A stretch of DNA of 64,000 nucleotides, from assembly GCF_007097145.1 (NCBI RefSeq), contig NZ_VJVZ01000008.1:62001-126000 (forward strand), in the 5' to 3' direction. The translations under genes and the position numbers were made by a program. Positions within the stretch are counted from its first letter, which is position 1, and each line of letters opens with the position of its first letter. This DNA is from Flavobacterium zepuense. GTDB lineage: Bacteria; Bacteroidota; Bacteroidia; Flavobacteriales; Flavobacteriaceae. Under the pieces are notes generated by a model. The model saw nothing but the letters and a program-made list of their open reading frames with translations. It was not told the DNA's origin and did no database searches. Of the stretch, positions 34,852-42,431 are shown one piece after another.

Positions 34852-34892
34852 CTTATGGTATATGCGACCATAAGGTTAAATATGTATATTTG
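34852..34892 (+). promoter_or_regulatory. Promoter with operator-like inverted repeat for the xylosidase pair
   Basis: A perfect inverted repeat, CTTATGGT (34852-34859) and ACCATAAG (34867-34874), overlaps the -33 region of a -7 box TATATTTG (34885-34892). The centre-to-centre geometry suits repression or activation by a dimeric sugar-responsive regulator. The box lies 25 bases before the preferred start at 34918. Confidence 0.6.
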
Positions 34893-34917
34893 TTATTTAA
34901 TAACCAATTTTATTGTC

Positions 34918-36537
34918 ATGTGTATATTTTTAACTCTAAATGATTTCCAATTATCCAAAAAATGGATTCGAAGTCTGTTTTTTGGCTTCTTAGTTTCCTT
35001 TGCTTCTTTTTATACTGTAAAAGCACAGGTTGCTACACCTAAACGCACAATATCAATAGACTTTAACAAATCATCGGGCCCACTAAACACTATGTTTAAA
35101 GAGTGTATTGGTGCCGGACGAGCAAATGAAGGTTTGCGAGCGGACTGGCAGCAGCAACTGGCTTATGTAAAAAAAGAATGCGGCTTTAAATATATACGTA
35201 TGCACGGCCTGCTTACTGATGATATGGCCATCTATAAAGAAGATAACAAAGGTAATGCAGAATACAACTATCAGTATGTAGATGCATTGTACGATTACCT
35301 TTTAAGTATAAATGTAAAACCGTTTGTAGAGCTGGGCTTTATGCCATCTGCATTGGCGAGCGGCAATAAGACCATTTTTTGGTGGAGAGGCAACGTTACC
35401 CCGCCTAAAGACTATAATAAATGGGAAGCACTCATTTATAACCTTACAGCTCATTTTACTGAGCGCTACGGTGCTGAAGAGGTAAAAACCTGGTACTTTG
35501 AGGTATGGAACGAGCCTAACCTTGATGGATTTTGGGCCGGAACACAAGATGAATATTTTAAGCTTTATGCTTCTGCGGCCAAGGCTATAAAAAGGGTAAA
35601 CAACGATTATAAAGTAGGCGGCCCTGCTACTGCAGGTGCAGCATGGATTCCGGAAACTATAGCTTTTTGTAAACAAAACAATGTACCTATTGATTTTGCC
35701 AGCACCCATTCCTATGGTGTCAATCAGGGTTTCCTTGACGAGTTTGGCAATTCGGGAACGGTGTTGAGCAAAGATCCTATGGCTGTAAGCGGGGATGTGA
35801 TTAATTCGCGAAAGCAGATTCAGAATTCGGCTATCCCCAATATAGAACTACATTATACCGAGTGGAGTTCGTCTTACACTCCGGCCGATCCTATGCATGA
35901 TAGTTACCATCAGGCGGCTTACATCCTTGATAAGTTAAAACAATCAGGTACAGCACCTAACTCAATGTCATATTGGGTATTTACAGATATTTTTGAAGAG
36001 GCAGGTCCGCGTTTTACACCTTTCCACGGTGGATTTGGATTGCTAAATACTCAAGGTATTAATAAACCGGCATTTTATTCCTACCAGTTTTTAAACAGGC
36101 TGGGCGAAACCGAACTTACTAATACCGATACCCGTTCATGGGCCGCAAAGAATAGTAAAGGTGATGTGCAAATGCTGTTTTGGGACTTTACCTATACTGA
36201 TGGCGGCGAGGGTGTAAACAACCAGCAATATTATATTAGAGATTTGCCGGCAAAGGCAAAGGGCAAAACAACTGTCTCGGTTTCAGGAATGCCAAAAGGT
36301 AACTACCGTTTAGAGCTGTATAAAGTGGGCTATAAAGCTAACGATGCTTACGCCACTTATACAGAAATGGGAAAACCATCCCAGCTAACCAGGCAACAGC
36401 TTAATGAAATTAAAAGCAAGAATGATGGCAAACCCTTTGTAACCGAGAAGGTATCAATTAGAGGCAACGGACTATTTACTAAAGAGATAGAACTTAGAGA
36501 AAATGATGTTATCCTTGTAAATCTTGTAAGGTTATAA
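34918..36537 (+). CDS. GH39-family glycosidase (beta-xylosidase-like)
   Basis: 539 residues from the ATG at 34918. A start at 34855 is possible in frame but would lie upstream of the promoter and inside the inverted repeat. A signal peptide (to about 37, ending VKAQ) is followed by a TIM-barrel with the GH39 acid/base Glu in EVWNEPN (about 199) and nucleophile Glu in LHYTEWSSS (about 315). A C-terminal beta-sandwich (from about 400) completes the fold. It cleaves beta-xylosides or related oligosaccharides. A GH43 gene follows 38 bases later, so together they probably act on xylan fragments in the periplasm. Confidence 0.9.
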   Translation: MCIFLTLNDFQLSKKWIRSLFFGFLVSFASFYTVKAQVATPKRTISIDFNKSSGPLNTMFKECIGAGRANEGLRADWQQQLAYVKKECGFKYIRMHGLLTDDMAIYKEDNKGNAEYNYQYVDALYDYLLSINVKPFVELGFMPSALASGNKTIFWWRGNVTPPKDYNKWEALIYNLTAHFTERYGAEEVKTWYFEVWNEPNLDGFWAGTQDEYFKLYASAAKAIKRVNNDYKVGGPATAGAAWIPETIAFCKQNNVPIDFASTHSYGVNQGFLDEFGNSGTVLSKDPMAVSGDVINSRKQIQNSAIPNIELHYTEWSSSYTPADPMHDSYHQAAYILDKLKQSGTAPNSMSYWVFTDIFEEAGPRFTPFHGGFGLLNTQGINKPAFYSYQFLNRLGETELTNTDTRSWAAKNSKGDVQMLFWDFTYTDGGEGVNNQQYYIRDLPAKAKGKTTVSVSGMPKGNYRLELYKVGYKANDAYATYTEMGKPSQLTRQQLNEIKSKNDGKPFVTEKVSIRGNGLFTKEIELRENDVILVNLVRL

Positions 36538-36575
36538 TTTTTTCCTATCAACAAATCAAACTACTTAATATATCC

Positions 36576-38075
36576 ATGAAAAGAATACTTACCGTTTTAC
36601 TAATTATGGTATCTGCCATTAATGCATTTGCCCAGAACCAAGGGGCCGGTAGCGATAAGTCCACCTATCAGAACCCCATTTTTGGTGGCGATTATCCAGA
36701 TCCCAGCTTATTAAGGGACGGGAAGGATTACTATATGGTACACTCTTCATTTGACTATTATCCCGGCCTGACTATATGGCATTCGCAAGACCTAGTTAAC
36801 TGGGTGCCTTTAACCAATGCGCTTCAAAAATATGTAGGTGATGTATGGGCGCCGGATCTGGTTAAATATAACAACCGGTTTTACATCTATTTTCCTGCTA
36901 ATAAAACCAACTTTGTAATCAGCGCCGAAAATATTAACGGCCCATGGAGCGAGCCGATTGACCTTAAGATAGGCAATATAGATCCCGGCCATGTTACCGA
37001 TGATAAAGGCAACCGTTACCTGTATTTCAGTAATGGCGATTATATTGGCCTGTCTAAAGACGGGCTTAAAATAGTGGGAGATGTAAAACACGCCTATGAT
37101 GGCTGGAAAATTCCCCGCGAATGGTCTATAGAATGTTTTTGTATGGAAGGGCCTAAACTGTTTAAAAAAGGCGACTATTATTATTTAACTGTTGCCGAAG
37201 GTGGTACGGCCGGCCCTGCTACCAGCCACATGGTGGTTTCGGCACGCTCTAAAACACCGTTTGGGCCATGGGAAAATTCTCCCTACAACCCGGTAGTACG
37301 AACTGAAAGTGATGCTGAAAGATGGTGGTCTAAAGGGCACAGCACCATTTTTGAAGATGCCAACGGCAAATGGTGGATGATGCTGCATGCTTATGAAAAA
37401 GGCTTTTACAATTTAGGCCGTCAAACCCTTTTGCAGCCTGTAGAATGGACAAAAGATGGATGGTATAAAATTCCTGACGGTATAAAAACAGATGAGCCCA
37501 TTGCAAAGCCGAAAGGTACTGCACTTCCTCAATTTTCTCTTAACGATGATTTTTTAGGAAACACGCTTAAACCGCAGTGGAAATTTTTTGGAGGTGTAGA
37601 TACTTCGCGATTTAAAGCAACTATCAAGGGCCTTGTAGTTAAGGGCAAAGGAAATGGAGTAGGTGATAGTGCACCATTAGTGTGCGTGCCATCAGGACAT
37701 TCCTATACCGCTGAAGTAGAAATGGAAATTGAGGGCGATGCTACAGGTGGCCTTGTACTTTTTTATAACAACACTTACTTCTCTGGTATTTTGGCCGATA
37801 AACAGGATATACTAACCAACCTTAGGGGGTGGCAGTTTCCCACAGAGAAAAATGTCCATAAAAGGCACGTGTACCTGCGACTGAAAAATGTAAATAACAA
37901 TGTGGATATGTTCTATAGTCTTGATGGCAAAGAATGGAAGAAAACAGAGAATTCTGCCGAGGTTTCTTCTTATAACCATAATGCCCTTAGTGGCTTTTTG
38001 GGCTTGCGTATAGCGCTATGCTCTATAGGTGATGGCACGGTTACTTTTAAAAACTTTAAGTATGCTGCTCTCTAA
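36576..38075 (+). CDS. GH43-family glycosidase (xylosidase/arabinofuranosidase)
   Basis: 499 residues with a signal peptide (1-19, ending AFAQ). The five-bladed propeller starts with NPIFGGDYPDPSLL; Asp42 is the predicted general base. NIDPGHVTDD and the acid Glu in CFCMEGPKLFKKGDYYYL follow. From about 320 a C-terminal concanavalin-like sandwich (NDDFLGNTLKPQWKFFG) matches the accessory domain of GH43 beta-xylosidases. Second gene of the pair with GH39. Whether it prefers xylose or arabinose side chains cannot be told from sequence alone. Confidence 0.92.
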   Translation: MKRILTVLLIMVSAINAFAQNQGAGSDKSTYQNPIFGGDYPDPSLLRDGKDYYMVHSSFDYYPGLTIWHSQDLVNWVPLTNALQKYVGDVWAPDLVKYNNRFYIYFPANKTNFVISAENINGPWSEPIDLKIGNIDPGHVTDDKGNRYLYFSNGDYIGLSKDGLKIVGDVKHAYDGWKIPREWSIECFCMEGPKLFKKGDYYYLTVAEGGTAGPATSHMVVSARSKTPFGPWENSPYNPVVRTESDAERWWSKGHSTIFEDANGKWWMMLHAYEKGFYNLGRQTLLQPVEWTKDGWYKIPDGIKTDEPIAKPKGTALPQFSLNDDFLGNTLKPQWKFFGGVDTSRFKATIKGLVVKGKGNGVGDSAPLVCVPSGHSYTAEVEMEIEGDATGGLVLFYNNTYFSGILADKQDILTNLRGWQFPTEKNVHKRHVYLRLKNVNNNVDMFYSLDGKEWKKTENSAEVSSYNHNALSGFLGLRIALCSIGDGTVTFKNFKYAAL

Positions 38076-38142
38076 GAGATTACAAGTGAAGTAAAATATG
38101 GTTACAGTCCGAAATATTGCCTTAATTTAATAAAAGAAGACT

Positions 38143-38164
38143 GAATTGTTCACATTTACTTTGA
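38143..38164. repeat. Candidate attachment repeat, left copy
   Basis: This 22-base sequence starting GAATTGTTCACATTTA matches 55391-55412 at 21 of 22 positions in direct orientation. The two copies bracket the RHS region, and the right copy lies just beyond the serine recombinase gene. Function as an attachment site is inferred. Confidence 0.4.
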
Positions 38165-38200
38165 TTAATTTGGAGTGTTTTTAGTACCAAAAAGGCATAA

Positions 38201-38234
38201 AAAACCCTCGTAAATACTTATAATTACGGGTTTT
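38201..38234. terminator. Terminator-like stem-loop after the GH43 gene
   Basis: AAAACCCTCGTAA (38201-38213) pairs with TTACGGGTTTT (38224-38234) with a 2-base bulge, between convergent genes. Confidence 0.5.
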
Positions 38235-38362
38235 GAGGTGTTTTGACCTCTAATTTGTCGGGATATGACAAATGGTGTTATAATACAGAAGTCAAATATT
38301 TAATTATAACTAATACTCAATTATGCAAACAACTGCATATAACTGTAAATTGGACTTGTCAG

Positions 38363-39031
38363 CTACTCTAACCTCCTGAAAATCTCCTTCATCGCATCGT
38401 TATCCAAAGCGGTCATATCTACTAACTTCAAAGATTTTACCATCTTTGAAGTAGTAGTTTTATAATGTTGAAAATGGGGTGTTTGCAAATGCGATTGGTA
38501 GGCAGCGTTATTGGCATATATCTCAATAATCCTTATTTGGGTTGGGCTTTCCTTTTGGAACATCGGGAAAATAGCAAGCACCCCCGGCTCGATTTTTACA
38601 GATGCTGTCGCTTCTTCTTTAAGGATGGCTTTGTATTCCTCAAGGAATTGGGGCAAAATCTCAATTTCAGAGATGCGCACCATCATATCAGCTTGTACAA
38701 CCTGCAGCTCAGGCTTTGTCAAAGCTTTCCTTACGGTGTTTGCCTGCGTAATGTTTACGTTCTTTTCAATTAGCCACGCCACCTCAAGCAATTGCACCTG
38801 TGTCAAGCCAGTGTTCATACCTATCTTGATATGCAACTGCAATTGCCCCTCGACACCTGTCATAGCAGCCAGCGCAGAAATAGTTACCAGTTCCCGTTGC
38901 TGGTAAGTAAGTATCGTACTTTCAAAAATATCAGCAAAAAGGTGCTCTTTTAAAAAGGCGTCGATACGTGGTGCAAATTCGCCAAAGCCCGGTGCAGGCT
39001 TAGCCTGTGGAGTCTTCGTTAAAGCTTCCAA
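38363..39031 (-). CDS. Carboxymuconolactone decarboxylase-like protein fused to ABM domain, 5' truncated
   Basis: 222 residues from a TTG at 39031. Residues about 10-90 form a CMD/AhpD-like helical domain (FGEFAPRIDAFLKEHLFADIF, QQRELVTISALAAMTGV) without the CxxC redox pair. Residues about 115-205 look like an antibiotic-biosynthesis-monooxygenase-like (ABM) ferredoxin fold (VQADMMVRISEIEILPQFLEEYKAIL is the start). The frame stays open upstream to 39082 and there encodes KYERGRKVLEAL, the usual family beginning, but no ATG or GTG exists. The gene seems to have lost its true 5' end next to the stop of the lipoprotein gene, so it may be non-functional. Confidence 0.75.
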   Translation of the reverse strand: MEALTKTPQAKPAPGFGEFAPRIDAFLKEHLFADIFESTILTYQQRELVTISALAAMTGVEGQLQLHIKIGMNTGLTQVQLLEVAWLIEKNVNITQANTVRKALTKPELQVVQADMMVRISEIEILPQFLEEYKAILKEEATASVKIEPGVLAIFPMFQKESPTQIRIIEIYANNAAYQSHLQTPHFQHYKTTTSKMVKSLKLVDMTALDNDAMKEIFRRLE

Positions 39032-39075
39032 AACTTTCCTTCCGCGCTCATATTTGCCATTTGCTGAGCTTGCAA

Positions 39076-40353
39076 TTATTCTTTACCAGCAATATCTTTG
39101 ATTCCTGATGCCTTTCGTTCATCCAACACAGTTTTAAAAGTACCAAGTGCATTAAGGCTTCGCGGAATCACTGATTTATTTCTTAACGCCGGATTGTTAA
39201 AGGCGTCCAATCTCGCGTTTACTGAGGCTGGGGTTTTATAGCTTGCTAACGTTTTGAATGCCTCTGCTACCGCGCATGGCAGCAATAACACCTTATTTTT
39301 ATCCAGCTCCTTTATTAAATCCTGTTCTTTCTTTTCTGTAGCACTTACGCAAGGGTTTGGCGTGGGTGTGGTTGGCGGCGGATAGCCGCCATCTGGCTGT
39401 TGCACGACCATTACCTTTAATTTATTGTTGTCACCATTAGTTACAGATGCAGGTACCGGTGTACAAGGATTTGGCGTTGGGGTGGTACTGCCACCACCGC
39501 TGCCACCACTACCACCGCTGCCACCTCCACCTGATGATGGTGGCGGAGTACCGCTACCACTGCCACCCGATGTGGGATCAGGCAGATCTATGTAAGTCGT
39601 TGTGCATGTAGTTCCCAGATAAGTCGGGCCATAGGTTACGCCGTCCACTGTTACCCATTGGTACCACTCCTTACACGTGGTTAAAGCCATCATCATATTT
39701 TCTTTCAGTGAGTTAGTCCTCTTGGTATCATACACAGATGGGTCGTTGTATGTTGACTGATTCGGAAAGAGCCTACCGGATATTTTACCCTCTTTGTAGA
39801 ACCACCCATTTATAAACTCACCTTCAGGGGTTGAGTAGAGCAGCACGCCACTAAAATCTGCATCATGCTTTTTGTATTTGTTGTTTATGAGTTTTTGAGG
39901 ATCATTTTTTATGTATGAAGAGTCACCAATGATCGTCATAACATAGGCATTATACTGACCTCCCTGATTGATCAGTAAAAACGAACTTCTGCTATAAGCA
40001 GGGTTATAGGCCATGCCGGATTCATTGTTTAGTCCGGAGTACAATACGGTATTTTCTGTAGGCATTTCAATAACGTCGTCGTCAAATCGGATGTACGTGG
40101 TCGCACTATCCCAGGCCGGCTGGATGACCCGACTTAGGTCCAAGGCATGACTGAAATCCACATCCAAAGTTTTGTGGGTTGTTGGTTGGAAAGGATATTT
40201 ATCCTGATACCATTTTTTAGCTTGCTGCAATTGATCCTCGGGTACCGGCGGCTTTGATGTTAGTGGAAATTCTTTACGGCAACTGTAAATGATTAAAGAA
40301 ATAATTGTTAATAAAATAGCGAAGGATCGCTGAATTTTGATAGTTTGTTTCAT
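39076..40353 (-). CDS. Predicted lipoprotein with Gly/Ser linker, unknown function
   Basis: 425 residues. A lipoprotein signal ends at Cys25 (IYSCRKEF). A folded region (about 35-260; DFSHALDLSRVIQPAWDS, DFSGVLLYSTPEGEF) is followed by a long Gly/Ser/Pro linker (about 262-300) with two TTPTPNPC motifs about 40 residues apart, and then a 90-residue helical C-terminal module (KEQDLIKELDKNKVLLLPC...). This head-linker-tip shape is seen in Bacteroidota surface proteins with exchangeable effector tips. The tip ends abruptly and may be shortened. No known toxin motif was recognised. Confidence 0.65.
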   Translation of the reverse strand: MKQTIKIQRSFAILLTIISLIIYSCRKEFPLTSKPPVPEDQLQQAKKWYQDKYPFQPTTHKTLDVDFSHALDLSRVIQPAWDSATTYIRFDDDVIEMPTENTVLYSGLNNESGMAYNPAYSRSSFLLINQGGQYNAYVMTIIGDSSYIKNDPQKLINNKYKKHDADFSGVLLYSTPEGEFINGWFYKEGKISGRLFPNQSTYNDPSVYDTKRTNSLKENMMMALTTCKEWYQWVTVDGVTYGPTYLGTTCTTTYIDLPDPTSGGSGSGTPPPSSGGGGSGGSGGSGGGSTTPTPNPCTPVPASVTNGDNNKLKVMVVQQPDGGYPPPTTPTPNPCVSATEKKEQDLIKELDKNKVLLLPCAVAEAFKTLASYKTPASVNARLDAFNNPALRNKSVIPRSLNALGTFKTVLDERKASGIKDIAGKE

Positions 40354-40455
40354 TGTGCGATAAATGGTTTAATGTTTTATAAATATAGGTAATTACTTAC
40401 ATAAATAAAATAAACTTATCTCCGAACACGTGTTACAACAATAGAATTATATTGA

Positions 40456-40725
40456 TTATCCTCAGTTCCATTTAGGAGGGATATTGTTTACAAAAGATTA
40501 AACCTTAGCGGAGCGAAAAAACTAACCCTGCAATCGGATAACACTTTTTATAAGCCTTATGAGATCAGGATTTCTGAAGTTTTAGAAATATGGGAATACA
40601 ACTGTAGCATAGCCACAAAGGAATTTACGCCCGATGACCTCAGTCCTGAATCAATTACGGAGATGTTTTTACAATTGCAAAAAGGCATGAATGAAATCAA
40701 AGAGACAATTAAGGTTAAATCATAA
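40456..40725 (+). pseudogene. Start-less coding remnant, 89 codons
   Basis: An open frame runs from just after a TGA (40453-40455) to a TAA at 40723-40725 with no usable start in its first two thirds. The residues look like protein (LTLQSDNTFYKPYEIRISEV, then EIWEYNCSIATKEFTPDD and a charged helical end FLQLQKGMNEIKETIKVK). It lies on the strand opposite to all neighbours. I take it as the 3' end of a gene whose 5' part was lost. The family is not recognised. Confidence 0.45.
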
Positions 40726-40729
40726 AAAA

Positions 40730-40756
40730 ACTGGCCGCCCTTTAAGGGCAGCCAGT
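40730..40756 (-). terminator. Terminator of the toxin/immunity operon
   Basis: ACTGGCCGCCCTT (40730-40742) pairs with AAGGGCAGCCAGT (40744-40756) with one mismatch, and on the minus strand a run of T follows. It lies 31 bases past the stop of the Imm26-like gene. Confidence 0.7.
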
Positions 40757-40787
40757 GCTAAAAGAAGTATGTTATGAAGCACGATTT

Positions 40788-41276
40788 CTACTCAAAATTT
40801 GGGTAGACAAAATCGTATTCACCATGTAACATCCTATAAATTATACTGTCGGGCGGGATAACACCGCCTATCTCTGCCTTTCTGTTTTCGCCTTCGAGTA
40901 TTCCTACTCGTTTAAAATCTTCGCCAATCCTCCACACGTACCAATCGCGAGAAGCATTTTTTCCAACGTCAGCGCGATCACCGCTCGTTCTAAAAAGAAC
41001 ATTTTTTTCACCAACATCACCCATATTTCCGATGTATTGCCAAAAATTTAATTTTAATCCAATCTTCGTTACACAGTGAGCATAAAAATCAACATCATCT
41101 TTAATAATGTCAGATAGCTCTGGCTGTTGTTCAACAGAATATTTGGTATTAAATACTCTAATTACATCACTGTTTAGTTGAGTTAAATCATTCGCTATGT
41201 ATTGAAAATATTTTTTTGTTTTGCTATCAATTTGCGCACAAAAAATATCACCAATTTTTGTATTTGTTCTTGCCAT
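40788..41276 (-). CDS. Immunity protein 26-like (Imm26)
   Basis: 162 residues. The pattern (NTKIGDIFCAQIDSKTKKYF, DVDFYAHCVTKIGLK, WYVWRIGEDFKRVGILEG, then PPDSIIYRMLHGEYDFVYP) fits the Imm26 family, predicted by others to neutralise polymorphic toxins. It is the last gene of a minus-strand run behind an RHS toxin gene and ends at a strong terminator. As the adjacent toxin tip is a nuclease of another type, this may be an orphan immunity gene left from an earlier tip or gathered as protection. Confidence 0.75.
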   Translation of the reverse strand: MARTNTKIGDIFCAQIDSKTKKYFQYIANDLTQLNSDVIRVFNTKYSVEQQPELSDIIKDDVDFYAHCVTKIGLKLNFWQYIGNMGDVGEKNVLFRTSGDRADVGKNASRDWYVWRIGEDFKRVGILEGENRKAEIGGVIPPDSIIYRMLHGEYDFVYPNFE

Positions 41277-41396
41277 ACTTAATTTCTTTTTACAATGAAT
41301 GCAAAATTTTTATATAAGGCAGAGATTCTTTTAAGCATGGGAAGCATTTATCCAATATGAATTCGTAACATACATTTTCATTATCTCTAAACTAAT

Positions 41397-41837
41397 CTAA
41401 CTGTTTAAAAAAGATTCGAATATATCAAGTAAATCATTTATGAGAATTTCAATATTTGTGTCCAAATTAATTTTCTGTAACTGGATAATCCTACTGATTA
41501 TTTCATCTTTTAAAAATAAAAACTTGTGTGTCTCGTCTTTTGAAAAAAAATTATCTTGATCTATTACAATGCTTAATCCAATCGACTTTTCTCTCTTACG
41601 ATATTCTTCTACCTCTTTCAGATTTTCCTTTAAATATGGTATCGGGTTAACATAAAATTGAAGTAGAATCAGTTTTATGTCTTTACCATAATTGTAATAC
41701 TTTAAATTTTTTAGAGCATTGCCGATTCCGTTGTCACTCCAAATGTATTGCCTAAATATTGGGCCATGTTCATCGCCTATATTTGACGAAATGAAACATC
41801 CAATAATATTATCGTCCATATAGCAAATTATCATCAA
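41397..41837 (-). CDS. Hypothetical protein, probable immunity gene
   Basis: 146 residues, AT-rich, no signal or membrane segment. A beta-rich first half (MDDNIIGCFISSNIGDEHG) and a charged helical second half (KENLKEVEEYRKREKSIG; DEIISRIIQLQKINLD). It starts 4 bases after the HEAT-repeat gene ends. An internal Met (MDDNII) could be the start instead. I do not recognise the family; its place between two immunity-like genes behind a toxin is the only clue. Confidence 0.6.
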   Translation of the reverse strand: MMIICYMDDNIIGCFISSNIGDEHGPIFRQYIWSDNGIGNALKNLKYYNYGKDIKLILLQFYVNPIPYLKENLKEVEEYRKREKSIGLSIVIDQDNFFSKDETHKFLFLKDEIISRIIQLQKINLDTNIEILINDLLDIFESFLNS

Positions 41838-41841
41838 ACGA

Positions 41842-42417
41842 TTATGTGATTTTTTTTAAAGCCTTTAATGCTTCTTTTCTAATTAACGGATTAGCATGAT
41901 TTTTTAGCGAACTAATTTTTGTTACAGCCTTGAGTGACTTCAAACGTCCTAAAGCCTCAAGGGCATGTGGAGCAACTTCATCGTCATCTAATAGGCTGAT
42001 TAATATGGACTCGGTTTCTTCTGTTTTTATTTTTCCCAAAGCTGCGACAAACATTTGCCTCGATATACCATTTGTTTTATCTGTAACAATTCTTATGACT
42101 TCATCCAAGCATCCCTTTGTCATTGTTACATAGACTGAATTCCCTATAGCCCAGCGTAGAAGAACCTTTTCCAACGATAATTTTGAGTATTCGCGGATTA
42201 AAACCGGTGTAGCGATACCTATAGCGTCTTTTACCGCTAATGCTCTGATAACACCCTCTTTTGTATTTTCATCTTCAATTCCATCCTCTAATAAACCAAC
42301 CAGAATTGGTATAGCGTCAGGATATGCTTTTTTACTATTTACTAAATCATAAATATCGGTAATTACTATTCCCACAGCATTAAGCTGTGATTTTATCTTT
42401 TCAATTTCTATGTTCAT
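41842..42417 (-). CDS. HEAT-repeat protein, likely immunity protein of the RHS nuclease
   Basis: 191 residues built of helical pairs of the HEAT type (DAIPILVGLLEDGIEDENTKEG; AVKDAIGIATPVLIREY; ISRQMFVAALGKIKTEETES; VAPHALEALGRLKSLKAV; PLIRKEALKALKKIT). It starts 14 bases after the RHS toxin gene. Cognate immunity genes normally lie directly behind their toxin, and HEAT/ankyrin-like solenoids are a known immunity fold. The cognate pairing is inferred from position. Confidence 0.75.
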   Translation of the reverse strand: MNIEIEKIKSQLNAVGIVITDIYDLVNSKKAYPDAIPILVGLLEDGIEDENTKEGVIRALAVKDAIGIATPVLIREYSKLSLEKVLLRWAIGNSVYVTMTKGCLDEVIRIVTDKTNGISRQMFVAALGKIKTEETESILISLLDDDEVAPHALEALGRLKSLKAVTKISSLKNHANPLIRKEALKALKKIT

Positions 42418-42431
42418 TGTTGTAAAATATT

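Larger units (their letters stand above)
40354..40787. other. Intergenic region with start-less coding fragment and terminator
   Basis: 434 bases between two minus-strand genes. The plus strand carries a coding-like fragment at 40456-40725 (see separate entry). A terminator for the immunity operon lies at 40730-40756. The part at 40354-40455 is AT-rich promoter-like sequence for the lipoprotein gene, without a recognised -7 box. Confidence 0.5.

Noticed and set aside
39479..39560. Repetitive CCACC/ACCGC tract as a microsatellite or CRISPR-like array
   Set aside because: It encodes the Gly/Ser linker of the lipoprotein; there are no regular spacers.
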